A DNA stretch of 12,276 bases from an uncultured Chitinophagaceae bacterium (GTDB lineage: Bacteria; Bacteroidota; Bacteroidia; Chitinophagales; Chitinophagaceae), in the NCBI GenBank assembly GCA_946885335.1, contig CAMPGG010000079.1, forward strand, positions 1-12,276, given 5' to 3'. The notes beneath the pieces were generated by a model. The model had not been told where the DNA came from and did no database searches. It saw only the letters and a program-made list of their open reading frames with translations. Within the stretch, counting starts at the first letter, position 1, and each line of letters starts with the position of its first letter. The position numbers and the translations under genes were made by a program. This document shows, piece after piece, positions 1-8,600 of the stretch.

Positions 1-373
1 CTTTTAAAGGTTGCCAAACTTCAATACCATGTGTAATTAAGATTACCTTTTTCCTGGGGTAAAATAACTTAATTAAAATGCCAATGATCGCAAGATTTAT
101 GTGCCCTAAAACAATAACATCAAAATTCCTTGCCCGGATGGTGCATTCTTTTACGAATGATATTTTATGTTGGTTAAAGCCTTTGTAAATGTAATCAGGG
201 AAATAACTTTCATTGGCTTTCTCATCATACAAAGAAAATGATTCTACCTCCAGGTTGCCTGCCTGTTTCAATTCCCAAAGTGCCTTTAAAAAGCATTTAT
301 TAAATTTTTCAATTCCGCCGGTAAGTGAAAATGCAGCCAGGTTTATAAATAAAATTCTTTTTTTATCCTTCAT
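1..373 (-). CDS. Glycosyltransferase, GT4-like (GT-B fold), N-terminal part only
   Basis: The reading frame opens with ATG at 373-371 and stays open to the left window edge, giving about 124 residues with no stop, so the C-terminal part is missing. It begins MKDKKRILFINLAAFSLTGG: a hydrophobic first beta strand followed by a Gly-Gly loop and an IEKFNK helix, as in the N-terminal Rossmann domain of GT4 glycosyltransferases. Further on, NFDVIVLGHINLA and KKVILITHGIEVW match the later strands of that domain, where an H-G-x-E/D element is typical. It would transfer a sugar from a nucleotide donor to a growing glycan on the cytoplasmic side of the inner membrane. Its start lies 5 bases after the stop of the amidotransferase gene, so the two are very probably co-transcribed. 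Donor and acceptor cannot be deduced, and the catalytic C-terminal EX7E region is outside the window. Confidence 0.8.
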   Translation of the reverse strand, partial: MKDKKRILFINLAAFSLTGGIEKFNKCFLKALWELKQAGNLEVESFSLYDEKANESYFPDYIYKGFNQHKISFVKECTIRARNFDVIVLGHINLAIIGILIKLFYPRKKVILITHGIEVWQPLK

Positions 374-378
374 TATTA

Positions 379-2151
379 TCAAGCCGCAAACGATTGCGAT
401 ACCAAATATGTCCAGTACCTGCTCCAGGAAAGTTTGCCTTCCCTGAATTTTTTATTCAACAGTTTATTTTGTTTTCCTTGCATGAATTGTTGAAGATTAT
501 CTTTCATCCATATATCGAAAGGAAATGTAAACCCTTGTTTTTTTCGATTCCAGATTTCAGGTGGGAGTAAATCTGAAAAGCTATCAATTAATAAAAACTT
601 CCCTTGTTTATTACCAAACTTCAGGTCACTTTTTATTGATTGCACATATTTAATAAGATCATAATCAAGAAATGGAACACGCACCTCAATGCTATGCCAC
701 ATGCTCATATAATCAGTATCTTTTAAAAGCTGCCCTTCCATGTAAAGATTACTCTCCAAATAGGATGTTTTATTTCCAGGGCTAATAGAAGTTAAAAACT
801 CGGGCATAGGTAAATTAAACACTTGAGAGGCAACTTCTTTTTCATCTAATTCCAGCAATCTTGCTGTTTCAGCAGGAACAAAATATCCACGATTAAAAAG
901 ATAATCACCAACAGCACTTTCCTGATTAAGAAACTTAAGTTTTTTAAATTTATCTCGGCTATGCATGTCAGATATGCCCAGTATAAAAGAAGGTATTTTC
1001 TTTAATCGGTTAAGTAATTTTGTACGCCTAAATGATGGGTAGCCCCCGAATAATTCATCTGCACCTAAACCGGATAAAACTGCTTTGAGACCCGCTTCTT
1101 TCGCAAATTTTGAAATAAAATAAGAATTTATGCCATCTGAACTTGGCTGATCCATTGCTTGCAGAATATCAGGTAATGAATCAACAAATAGTTCCCTGGT
1201 CAGTAAAAAGCTTTGATGGCTTGAATTAACCTTGCGGGCAATCAGGTCCTGGTATTTCTTTTCAGAATAATTATTTTCATTGAATGTGATGGAAAGTGTA
1301 TGAAGATTTTTCTTGTACTTACTTGCCAATAAAGTAAGTAAGCTGCTATCTATTCCGCCACTTAAAAAAAGACCAAGAGGTGCATCGGCCACTAAATGCC
1401 TTTGAACAGCAACTTCCATGGATTTACGAATCTGTATCCTGGCTTCCTCGAAGTTCACAATATCTTCAGAGTAAGAATCCTGGTTGAAATAACCTTTACT
1501 TGATTCAAGTGTTTTTATATTATAAACACGGTAACTTCCTTTCTCCAGGGAAAAAACATTCTTTAAGGTGGTAATATTGCCCGGCAAATATCCATAAGTA
1601 AGAAAATAAGTTCTCCAATCCGGGTTTTCTGGCCATCCGGGTTTTAATTGCTTAAATGCCCGTATCTCTGATGCAAAATACAAACTTGCATGATCTGAAA
1701 AATAATACAATGGTTTTATCCCGGCATGATCTCTTGCCAAAACCAGTTCCTGGCGGCTTTTATCATATAAAGCAAGCGCAAACATTCCTCTAAAACGGGA
1801 AAAACAATTAAGTCCCCATTTTTTATATGCATTGATTATTACTTCTGTATCCGATTGGGTTCTAAAATTCATCCCAAGTAATACCAATTCATCTCTTAAT
1901 AAACGGTAATTATAAATCTCTCCATTAAACACTATCACAATACTATTATCTGCACTCAACATGGGTTGATTTCCGGATTCGCACAGATCAATGATGGAAA
2001 GCCTTCGATGACCAAGAATTAATCCTTCATTTTCTTCATTATAAATCCCGGCATGATCTGGTCCACCCCTATGCATGATATCCCGCATAGCAATAATATC
2101 CTGCACTTGAAATTCATTTCGCTTATCTACTATTCCATTAATCCTGCACAT
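379..2151 (-). CDS. asnB: Asparagine synthase (glutamine-hydrolysing) family amidotransferase
   Basis: This 590-residue protein has both domains of glutamine-dependent asparagine synthetases. The N-terminal Ntn glutaminase domain (about 1-210) begins Met-Cys, making Cys2 the nucleophile; that fixes the start, since the cysteine must be exposed once Met is removed. It also has GHRRLSIIDL (48-56), the NGE glutamine-binding element (76-78) and SDTE (100-103). The synthetase domain (about 235-590) has the ATP-pyrophosphatase loop SGGIDSS (264-270), SGLGADELFGGY (360-371) and the EVRVPFLD segment (489-496). It hydrolyses glutamine and passes ammonia to an AMP-activated carboxylate. Given wza and wzc upstream and a glycosyltransferase 5 bases downstream, the substrate may be a uronic acid of the surface glycan rather than free aspartate; that is inference. 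Two details differ from the commonest pattern: MCRI rather than MCGI, and HRGGPD (27-32) rather than HRGPD. The symbol denotes the family only. Confidence 0.93.
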   Translation of the reverse strand: MCRINGIVDKRNEFQVQDIIAMRDIMHRGGPDHAGIYNEENEGLILGHRRLSIIDLCESGNQPMLSADNSIVIVFNGEIYNYRLLRDELVLLGMNFRTQSDTEVIINAYKKWGLNCFSRFRGMFALALYDKSRQELVLARDHAGIKPLYYFSDHASLYFASEIRAFKQLKPGWPENPDWRTYFLTYGYLPGNITTLKNVFSLEKGSYRVYNIKTLESSKGYFNQDSYSEDIVNFEEARIQIRKSMEVAVQRHLVADAPLGLFLSGGIDSSLLTLLASKYKKNLHTLSITFNENNYSEKKYQDLIARKVNSSHQSFLLTRELFVDSLPDILQAMDQPSSDGINSYFISKFAKEAGLKAVLSGLGADELFGGYPSFRRTKLLNRLKKIPSFILGISDMHSRDKFKKLKFLNQESAVGDYLFNRGYFVPAETARLLELDEKEVASQVFNLPMPEFLTSISPGNKTSYLESNLYMEGQLLKDTDYMSMWHSIEVRVPFLDYDLIKYVQSIKSDLKFGNKQGKFLLIDSFSDLLPPEIWNRKKQGFTFPFDIWMKDNLQQFMQGKQNKLLNKKFREGKLSWSRYWTYLVSQSFAA

Positions 2152-2243
2152 ACAATAATTCTACATCTGGAAAAATAATCCAAATAAACATGGCTTCGCC
2201 TTTCTCAGTCACATGAAGGCCAAGACAAATTGAATAAATGTTG

Positions 2244-2271
2244 AAAAAAATAAGAGCCTGATTGATCAGGC
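2244..2271 (-). terminator. Intrinsic terminator or attenuator overlapping the wzc stop codon
   Basis: Positions 2256-2271 read GCCTGATTGATCAGGC, a perfect inverted repeat with 7-bp arms and a 2-base centre (in RNA probably a 5-6 bp stem with a 4-6 base loop). On the minus strand the stem is followed by CTCTTATTTTTTT, the U-run expected of a Rho-independent terminator. The TGA stop of wzc (2268-2266) lies inside the stem, so a ribosome finishing wzc would cover the hairpin. The next gene on this strand starts 114 bases after the wzc stop, much farther than the other operon spacings. The element is clear in sequence; whether it ends all or only part of transcription is not known. Confidence 0.62.
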
Positions 2272-4590
2272 AATATATTTATACTTACTTTTTTTATCGC
2301 CCTTATAAATGTACTCATACCCATAACCGTAACCCATTCCATAAGAGTTCTTTGAAAAGCCCCTGCTTTGCAATCCATTAAAAACAATAGCTGCATTCTT
2401 TAATGGAAGAATCTTCATTTCTTCATCAATGCGTTGTAAAAATTTCTTAGGAGTGTACTTATGCCTGATTATGTATAAAGTTGCATCGCAAAAGGTTGAT
2501 AAAACATAAGCATCTGACATGGGTCCTACCGGTGCCGTATCAACAATAATATAATCAAATATACCTTCCAGGTAAGTGAATAAACTTTCTACCTTTTCAT
2601 TTAATATCAGTTCTGAAGAGTTGGCTGAAATTTGCCCGGAAGAGATTATAAATAAATTTTCATTGATTTTACTGCGTGTTATTATTTCTTCGGGCTCAAC
2701 ATCGCCATTTATAAAATCTGACAAACCTTTAGTGCCATGGATGCCAAATTTTTCGCTTAGCGCCGGATTGATCAGATCAAACTCTAACAAAACAACTTTC
2801 TTATTTGCATTTGCTAATGTCAAACCCAAATTAGCAGTAATGAAACTTTTCCCTTCTCCTGAAATGGTAGATGTGACCAGTATTTTTTTCCTGGAAGCAT
2901 CAATCCCTAAAAATCCCAGTGCATTTCTTAATTTTCGAAATTGCGAGGCAAGTATTGTGTTCTTTCCATCGGCTGGAACTAAAGGTTGACCTGATTTATC
3001 TAATGCAATTTCACTGATAATTGGCAGTGTTGTGGCGGCCTCAATTTCATGCCGGAATAAAACATTTCTATTTAGCAATTCCTTGGCTGAAATAAGACCA
3101 ACTGAAATGATCAAACTTGCCAATATCGCAATCATGTAGATTTTTTTTGCGTTTGGAACCAACGGACTGCCTTGACTTGTAGCTTCATCAATTACCCTAC
3201 TGTCGGTGGCCTGCGTTGCATAGCTTAAAGCAGTCTCTTCCCTTTTCTTCAATAAAAAAGTATAAATATTACTCTTAATTGCATGATCCCTGCTTATGTC
3301 AATTAACTGCCTTTCTTTTTGAGGTATACCCTGCAGCATGGATGAATATAAGCCACTGGTAGATTGCAGTGTATTCTTATTTGCAATTAATGCCTGCCGC
3401 TCATTTTTAATATTCTCTAATATGCTGGGCTTTATTTTATTAATTTGATCTGTGATTGCAACTACAGTTGGATTATTTTCAGGTACGGTCTTTTTTAATT
3501 CTTCTTTTTGAAGTTCTGCATCATATAATTTATCCAGTAACCTATCAAGCGTACTATTTTCCAAACCCATGGTAGAGGGCACTATCCCACCTGCATCATT
3601 TTTAGTTTTCACATAGCTTTCAATTTGATTCAACACAGAAAGCTGCAAATTAACTTCACCCAATTCTCTATCTGTTCTGCTGATATTTTCCAGAAAATTC
3701 TGACCCTCCGCAGTTATATCTACTGCGCCGGCACTGGATTTATAACCAGAAATCTTTTTCTCTATAGAATCTAATTCTTTTGAAAGTCCGGCTAACCTTG
3801 TTTCAAGAAATTCCAGGGTTCCCTGAGCAGCAATATTTTTATCATTTTGAGCAGCTTGATTGTAAACCTGGATTAATTCATTTAAAATAGCTTCACCCCG
3901 TTCAGGTACTTCATCCATAATTGCAATTTCAATTATTGCATTTGATTTATTAACAGGTTGAATATTGAGGTTACTGGAAAATGATGAAGCATAACTTTTA
4001 GGTGGGATCACTTCAAAGGACAATTTTCCATATTTATTTCCTTCATAAATTTTATTGGGGACAAATTTTATTGTTCCGAATTTGGTATCGATCCAACTAT
4101 TTATTGCATAGGTTTTATTATTAAAAGAAACTTCTCCCTTTTGTAAGTTTACAGTAAATGGTATTTCAGAAGACCAATAAATAGAATCCGCATTTTTTGC
4201 AACAACCAATACTGGTGAGGTTTTATAAGCTGAACTTTTTTTAAACCTGTCCGTTTCATAAACCGGTGCATATAAATTTTCATTCTTTACCACCTCAGTC
4301 ATCAAAGATTTTGAACGTAGAATAACCATTTCGTTCTCTACTAATTTCTCCGGGCTTAGTAAAGGATTTAATGATTCAATTACTTTTTCTTCATCAGCTC
4401 CTTTTTTCTTTTCCTTTATCATTATGGAAGTAGAGGATAAGTAAAGTGGGTTGGTAGTTTTAATTTTATACCAGGCAACACCCAGGCTTAAAGCCAGGAT
4501 GATTAAAAAAACTGGCCAGTAAGGAAGATATTTTGACCATATTTGATTTACAAAATCAAAATTACTTTTAGTTTTTACTGCCGCTGACAT
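2266..4590 (-). CDS. wzc: Wzc-like polysaccharide co-polymerase with tyrosine-kinase (BY-kinase) domain
   Basis: This 774-residue inner-membrane protein controls chain length and export of capsule or exopolysaccharide. Domain order: short cytoplasmic N-terminus; membrane segment about 24-41; periplasmic Wzz domain; coiled-coil-rich region about 255-460; a proline motif SPLVP (475-479) just before a second membrane segment at about 483-501; then a cytoplasmic BY-kinase domain. Kinase motifs are Walker A SGEGKS (577-582), Walker A-prime LLEFDLINP (601-609) and Walker B IIVDTAP (681-687). The C-terminus carries eight tyrosines between 750 and 772, the cluster that in this family is trans-autophosphorylated to drive assembly cycling. 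The A-prime motif is unusual: the first Asp is Glu603 and the usual Arg two residues after Asp605 is Ile607. The gene starts 12 bases after the wza stop, so the two are surely one transcript. No Wzb-type phosphatase gene is in the window. Confidence 0.93.
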   Translation of the reverse strand: MSAAVKTKSNFDFVNQIWSKYLPYWPVFLIILALSLGVAWYKIKTTNPLYLSSTSIMIKEKKKGADEEKVIESLNPLLSPEKLVENEMVILRSKSLMTEVVKNENLYAPVYETDRFKKSSAYKTSPVLVVAKNADSIYWSSEIPFTVNLQKGEVSFNNKTYAINSWIDTKFGTIKFVPNKIYEGNKYGKLSFEVIPPKSYASSFSSNLNIQPVNKSNAIIEIAIMDEVPERGEAILNELIQVYNQAAQNDKNIAAQGTLEFLETRLAGLSKELDSIEKKISGYKSSAGAVDITAEGQNFLENISRTDRELGEVNLQLSVLNQIESYVKTKNDAGGIVPSTMGLENSTLDRLLDKLYDAELQKEELKKTVPENNPTVVAITDQINKIKPSILENIKNERQALIANKNTLQSTSGLYSSMLQGIPQKERQLIDISRDHAIKSNIYTFLLKKREETALSYATQATDSRVIDEATSQGSPLVPNAKKIYMIAILASLIISVGLISAKELLNRNVLFRHEIEAATTLPIISEIALDKSGQPLVPADGKNTILASQFRKLRNALGFLGIDASRKKILVTSTISGEGKSFITANLGLTLANANKKVVLLEFDLINPALSEKFGIHGTKGLSDFINGDVEPEEIITRSKINENLFIISSGQISANSSELILNEKVESLFTYLEGIFDYIIVDTAPVGPMSDAYVLSTFCDATLYIIRHKYTPKKFLQRIDEEMKILPLKNAAIVFNGLQSRGFSKNSYGMGYGYGYEYIYKGDKKSKYKYIA

Positions 4591-4602
4591 ATAAATAATC
4601 TT

Positions 4603-5364
4603 TTAATATCGTATTAAAGTTATTAGTCCTATAACTACTGATAAACCAGTGAGACCATAACCAATCCATTGCGGTGTAGGTTTAGATGCTATAAGCTTAT
4701 ATTTATTGGGTTCTACATAAACTACATCACCTGATTTAAGGTAATAATATGGTGATGTAAATAGCTCATTTGAATTAAGATCAATTCTTTCAAAGACTTT
4801 TTGACCCTGCTCTTCCCTGATGATTAAAACATTATCTCTACGGGCATGAATTCCTAAATCCCCGGCTAAGCCAATAGCTTCCAGCAGTGAAACTTTTTCA
4901 CTGGGTATATTTATAACTGATGGTTTAGTTACCTCACCTAAAACAGTTACCCTAAAATTTAAAAATCGAATCAATACTATAGGATCCAGTAATAATTGTT
5001 GTTCACTTAAACTTTTTTCAAGTTTATCCTGCAATTGGTTTTTAGTTAAACCAGCAACTTTAATTGTACCTAACATGGGGAATTGAATATTACCTTCGCT
5101 ACTAACAAGAAAACCACTCGATGTTTCTGTGTTAGCAGAACCATCATGAATATTAAAAATTTCCGTAGCTGCCTTATTTAAACTACTTACAGAAATGCTT
5201 AAAATATCGTTGGGTTGAACAATTGTTTCCGGGACCTGAATATTAGATGAAATCCTGGATGCTTCTAATTCATTAAAATAAACCATTTCCCTGGAGGGAG
5301 TACAAGAACTTAAAAGCATTAAGGCTATGACGCCTATAAGTAACTGTTTCATATTTGAGTACAT
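4603..5364 (-). CDS. wza: Wza-like polysaccharide export lipoprotein
   Basis: This 253-residue protein is the outer-membrane or periplasmic export component that partners Wzc. A lipoprotein signal peptide ends in the lipobox LSSC, with Cys21 as the lipidated residue. The polysaccharide export domain follows: VQPNDILSISVSSLN (49-63), then GFLVSSEGNIQFPMLG (84-99). An SLBB-type segment (VTVLGEVTKPSVINIP, 139-154, then LLEAIGLAGDLG) follows, and RDNVLIIRE ends the globular part. A hydrophobic C-terminal stretch at about 233-251 could span a membrane, a feature of the short Bacteroidota members in contrast to the longer enterobacterial Wza. The start used is ATG at 5364-5362; a second ATG four codons later (5352-5350) gives a cleaner signal peptide (MKQLLIGVIALMLLSSC) and is a real alternative. 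It appears to be the first gene of the operon, with a 288-bp gap upstream. Confidence 0.92.
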   Translation of the reverse strand: MYSNMKQLLIGVIALMLLSSCTPSREMVYFNELEASRISSNIQVPETIVQPNDILSISVSSLNKAATEIFNIHDGSANTETSSGFLVSSEGNIQFPMLGTIKVAGLTKNQLQDKLEKSLSEQQLLLDPIVLIRFLNFRVTVLGEVTKPSVINIPSEKVSLLEAIGLAGDLGIHARRDNVLIIREEQGQKVFERIDLNSNELFTSPYYYLKSGDVVYVEPNKYKLIASKPTPQWIGYGLTGLSVVIGLITLIRY

Positions 5365-5525
5365 AATTTTCGTAAGCTGATCAAGTTATAAATTACTTTA
5401 TATAAAAATATAACAATCAATAATCTGGCTTAACTAATAGGATACGGGGTTAAAGAACGTGAACAGTTTTTATGGTATTTTGTCCACTCCAAACTCAAAT
5501 CAGTAAAATTACGGGTTTAGAAAAA

Positions 5526-5556
5526 CAATATTAATACTTTTTACTTACCAGTGCAA
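5526..5556 (-). promoter_or_regulatory. Candidate Bacteroidota-type promoter for the polysaccharide operon
   Basis: On the minus strand, TAATATTG (5533-5526) matches the phylum's -7 consensus TAnnTTTG in all but one base. A TTG at 5556-5554 lies at the -33 position, about 20 bases upstream. It would give a 5' leader of about 150 bases before wza. This is the only gap in the leftward block long enough to hold a primary promoter for wza-wzc. In AT-rich DNA such a match can arise by chance. The rest of the 5365-5652 gap shows no gene and no convincing terminator for the caspase-TPR gene that ends at 5653. Confidence 0.3.
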
Positions 5557-5652
5557 TTAATTTGACTGATAATTAATACTTAACATGATTTGTCCACCAC
5601 GTAATAATTCTTATGCCAACCTGCAAAAACCCCATCATCTATTTGCTAATCC

Positions 5653-8600
5653 TTAATCTTTTTTAGCGGGAAAATATTCTTTCATCAGGTCGTGAAAAGC
5701 ACGGAAGGTTCTTAATCTTTCCAAATCCGGATCCATAGTCAGGTTATTAGGGTACTTATACCCTTTCATCAATGCTTTTTCCAATGCCTCCAATCCCAAC
5801 GAATCCTGCTTTGCTAATGAATACGCACAAGCAAGATAATAATAGGTCTCAGGCGCATCCGGAATAAAACTGATAGCCTTTTTTAATTCCTTTACTGATT
5901 CTTCATATTGTTCATTATTCAGGTAAGCAACACCAAGATTAAAATATGCATTTACATAGCCGGAATCTATTTCAACCGCTTTTTTAAAGTGTTTTATAGC
6001 TTCCGGGTAATTATAATTTTCATTGTGAGCAGTACCCAGGTTATTCCATCCTATAGCGTAGTTGGAATCAAGTGTAACGGTTTTTTTGAAATAATAAATG
6101 GAAGAATCCAAAGTTTGGACTTCGTAAAAAAACAATCCAAAATTGTTCAACAAAGGAATGTTGTTGGTGTCTCTCGCCAATAGTGCATGATAAATGGTTC
6201 TGACAGAATCATACTGCCGGGAGATTTTATAAATAGTAACCAGGTTATTCAATGCGGCTGCATTATCTGGCTGACGTTCAAGATAAGTTCTGAAATAATG
6301 TTTGGCAGAATCATATTCCCGCATTTTGCGGTATAACATACCCATATTTATATAGGCGGATGCACTTTGCGGGTCAAGTTTTATAGACCGGTCAAAGTAA
6401 ATACTTGCAGAATCATTCACCTGCATTTCGTTATACACTAAACCAAGATTGTTATACAATGATGCATTGAGTGGTTGTTGCACCAAGGCTTTATGAAAAT
6501 AAACACGGGCAGAATCAAATTGCCTGGTTTCCAGGAAGGTTAAACCAAGATTGTTAAGAGCAGGCGTATACATTGGATTCATTGACGCAGCAATACTCAT
6601 ATAATAAGTTGCCGAATCAAACTGTTTCAGTTCCTGGTAAACCAATCCCAATTGGTTATACACTACAACATTGGAAGGATTTAAATGCAAAGCGGTATTT
6701 AAATATATAATAGCGGAATCCAGCTGGCGTTTATTTTTGTAAAAACGGGCCAGGTTCATGAAAGTCAAAAAATCCTGCGGATCATATCTTAAAGCTTTAG
6801 CGAAATATACCTGCGCTGAATCATATTGCTGCATTTCTGTGAAATAATCAGCCATATAATTATTACCCATTAATTTATCAGGATAGTTGACCAATGCTTT
6901 ATCATAATAATATCTTGCAGAATCATATTGTTTTTGAGCAATGTATGTCTTTGCCAGGCCATTATATGAATTAAAAAACACAGGGTCTATTTCAATACTC
7001 CTTTTAAAATGCCTGATGGCATTATCCAACTGATTCATTTCTTTATAAATCCAGCCGAGATTATTATGTGCAAAAACATTTGAAGCATCAATTTCAAGCG
7101 CCTTTTGATAATATTCAATGGCCTTTTCTTTCATGCGTAATGTGTAGTAATACTTTCCCATGTCCACATACCCATCCGCATTTTTAGGATCAATTTCAAT
7201 AGCCTTTTTATAATAAACCATGGCTGAATCCTGCTTATTCATTTTGCGATAACTATATGCAATATTGGTATAAGGGTAACGCCAGTTTTCTGCAAACTGA
7301 ATTGCCTTTTTTGCAAAATATACAGCACTATCCGGTTTATGATATTGCAGGTAAAGAGAGGAAATAGTATTAAGTATATAAGCTGCAGTGGTATCAGTAT
7401 TATACGAGGTATATGCTACATTCAAAGCTTCATGAAGACTTTCTGCGGATTTTTTCTTTTCAAAAAAGCCCATCGCTTTAAAGAAATTTAATTTGGCTTG
7501 CAGGGAGTTAGCAAAAATCTGCTCATCTTCATTTAATAAGCTGATGGCTTTTTCAAGCTGGAGAGCAATTTCAGAAAACTCTTTTCTTGCTACTTTTTCC
7601 ATCCTTTCCAAACTATTATTTACTTCGTCAGAAGTTTCGTTTTCATCAAACTGGGAACGTATTCTTTGTATGGCTACAAAATCTTTTCCCTGTAAATAGA
7701 GGTTAATCCTGCTTTGGGCTGTATTGATATATTCCGCTACCAGCGTTGCCCGGGCCTGTTGCGTAATTTCATGTTCAGGTTGTATCGCCAGCATTTGATC
7801 TAAATAATATTCAGCTGAATTATAGGTACCTGTTAAATGCGATTGATCCAGTGCCTGGTTAAATTGTTTAAAATAAACCGGTAAAATCGTATCCTCCAGC
7901 ATGTATCCCGCTCTGGAAGCTACACTCCGGGGAATACTTGTACCGCCAGAATTACTTAAAGATTTTGCCAGTTCCCACTGGTTTAAAAAAGTACTGTCAA
8001 CTTTTGAAATGGGTTGTTCAATGTTTTCATCACAACAAAAAAATGGTTCCTGCACTCTTTTAAATCTTTCCTGCGCCAGTTCCGGAACTTTTTGGCTAAC
8101 ATAATTTTTTATTTCGGCTAAAGTAATTGTCTTGTCTGGATTCTGTGGGTCATCAGCCATACCTGCCAAACCATCTATCAGGTAATAAGTAAATAAACCA
8201 TGGCCGGTTCCGATGGATTGATCTTCTAAAGACTCCTGGCCAGCACCAGTAGCCAGCATTAATATTTCTCCCGATTTTTTTTCAGAGATGGCGGCATTTA
8301 AAGTTTGCTGACCTTCAGCACCGCCCGGTAATTCATTTGTACGGCATGCATCCATAATCAGGATCACCTCTACCCCTTTCCTGGTTAATTCACCTATCCT
8401 GCTTTTTAAATTATATAATTGAACACTACCGGTAACTATATAATTGTTTTTATCACCTGCTGGATTACAATCATAAGTAAGAAAAAAATATTCTTCCTGG
8501 TTGATGGCATCACCATGGCCAGCTAAAAAAATATACAATTTGTCACCCTCGGCTAGTTCTTTTGATTTTAACCAACTCATTCCCTTTACCCAAAAGTTGG

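Noticed and set aside
213..446. Open frame on the plus strand across the glycosyltransferase start and asnB end.
   Set aside because: It lies opposite two genes with clear protein homology, and its translation has no recognisable feature.
2181..2188. Promoter-like TTTATTTG on the minus strand ahead of asnB.
   Set aside because: It differs from TAnnTTTG at the important second position, and no TTG lies at the -33 distance.
5479..5597. TTTGTCCAC occurs twice in the gap upstream of wza (5479-5487 and 5589-5597), exactly 110 bp apart.
   Set aside because: The same 9-mer also occurs at 11113-11121 inside the lipoprotein gene. In 12 kb of AT-rich DNA a repeated 9-mer is not rare, and there is no palindrome or promoter overlap to suggest an operator.
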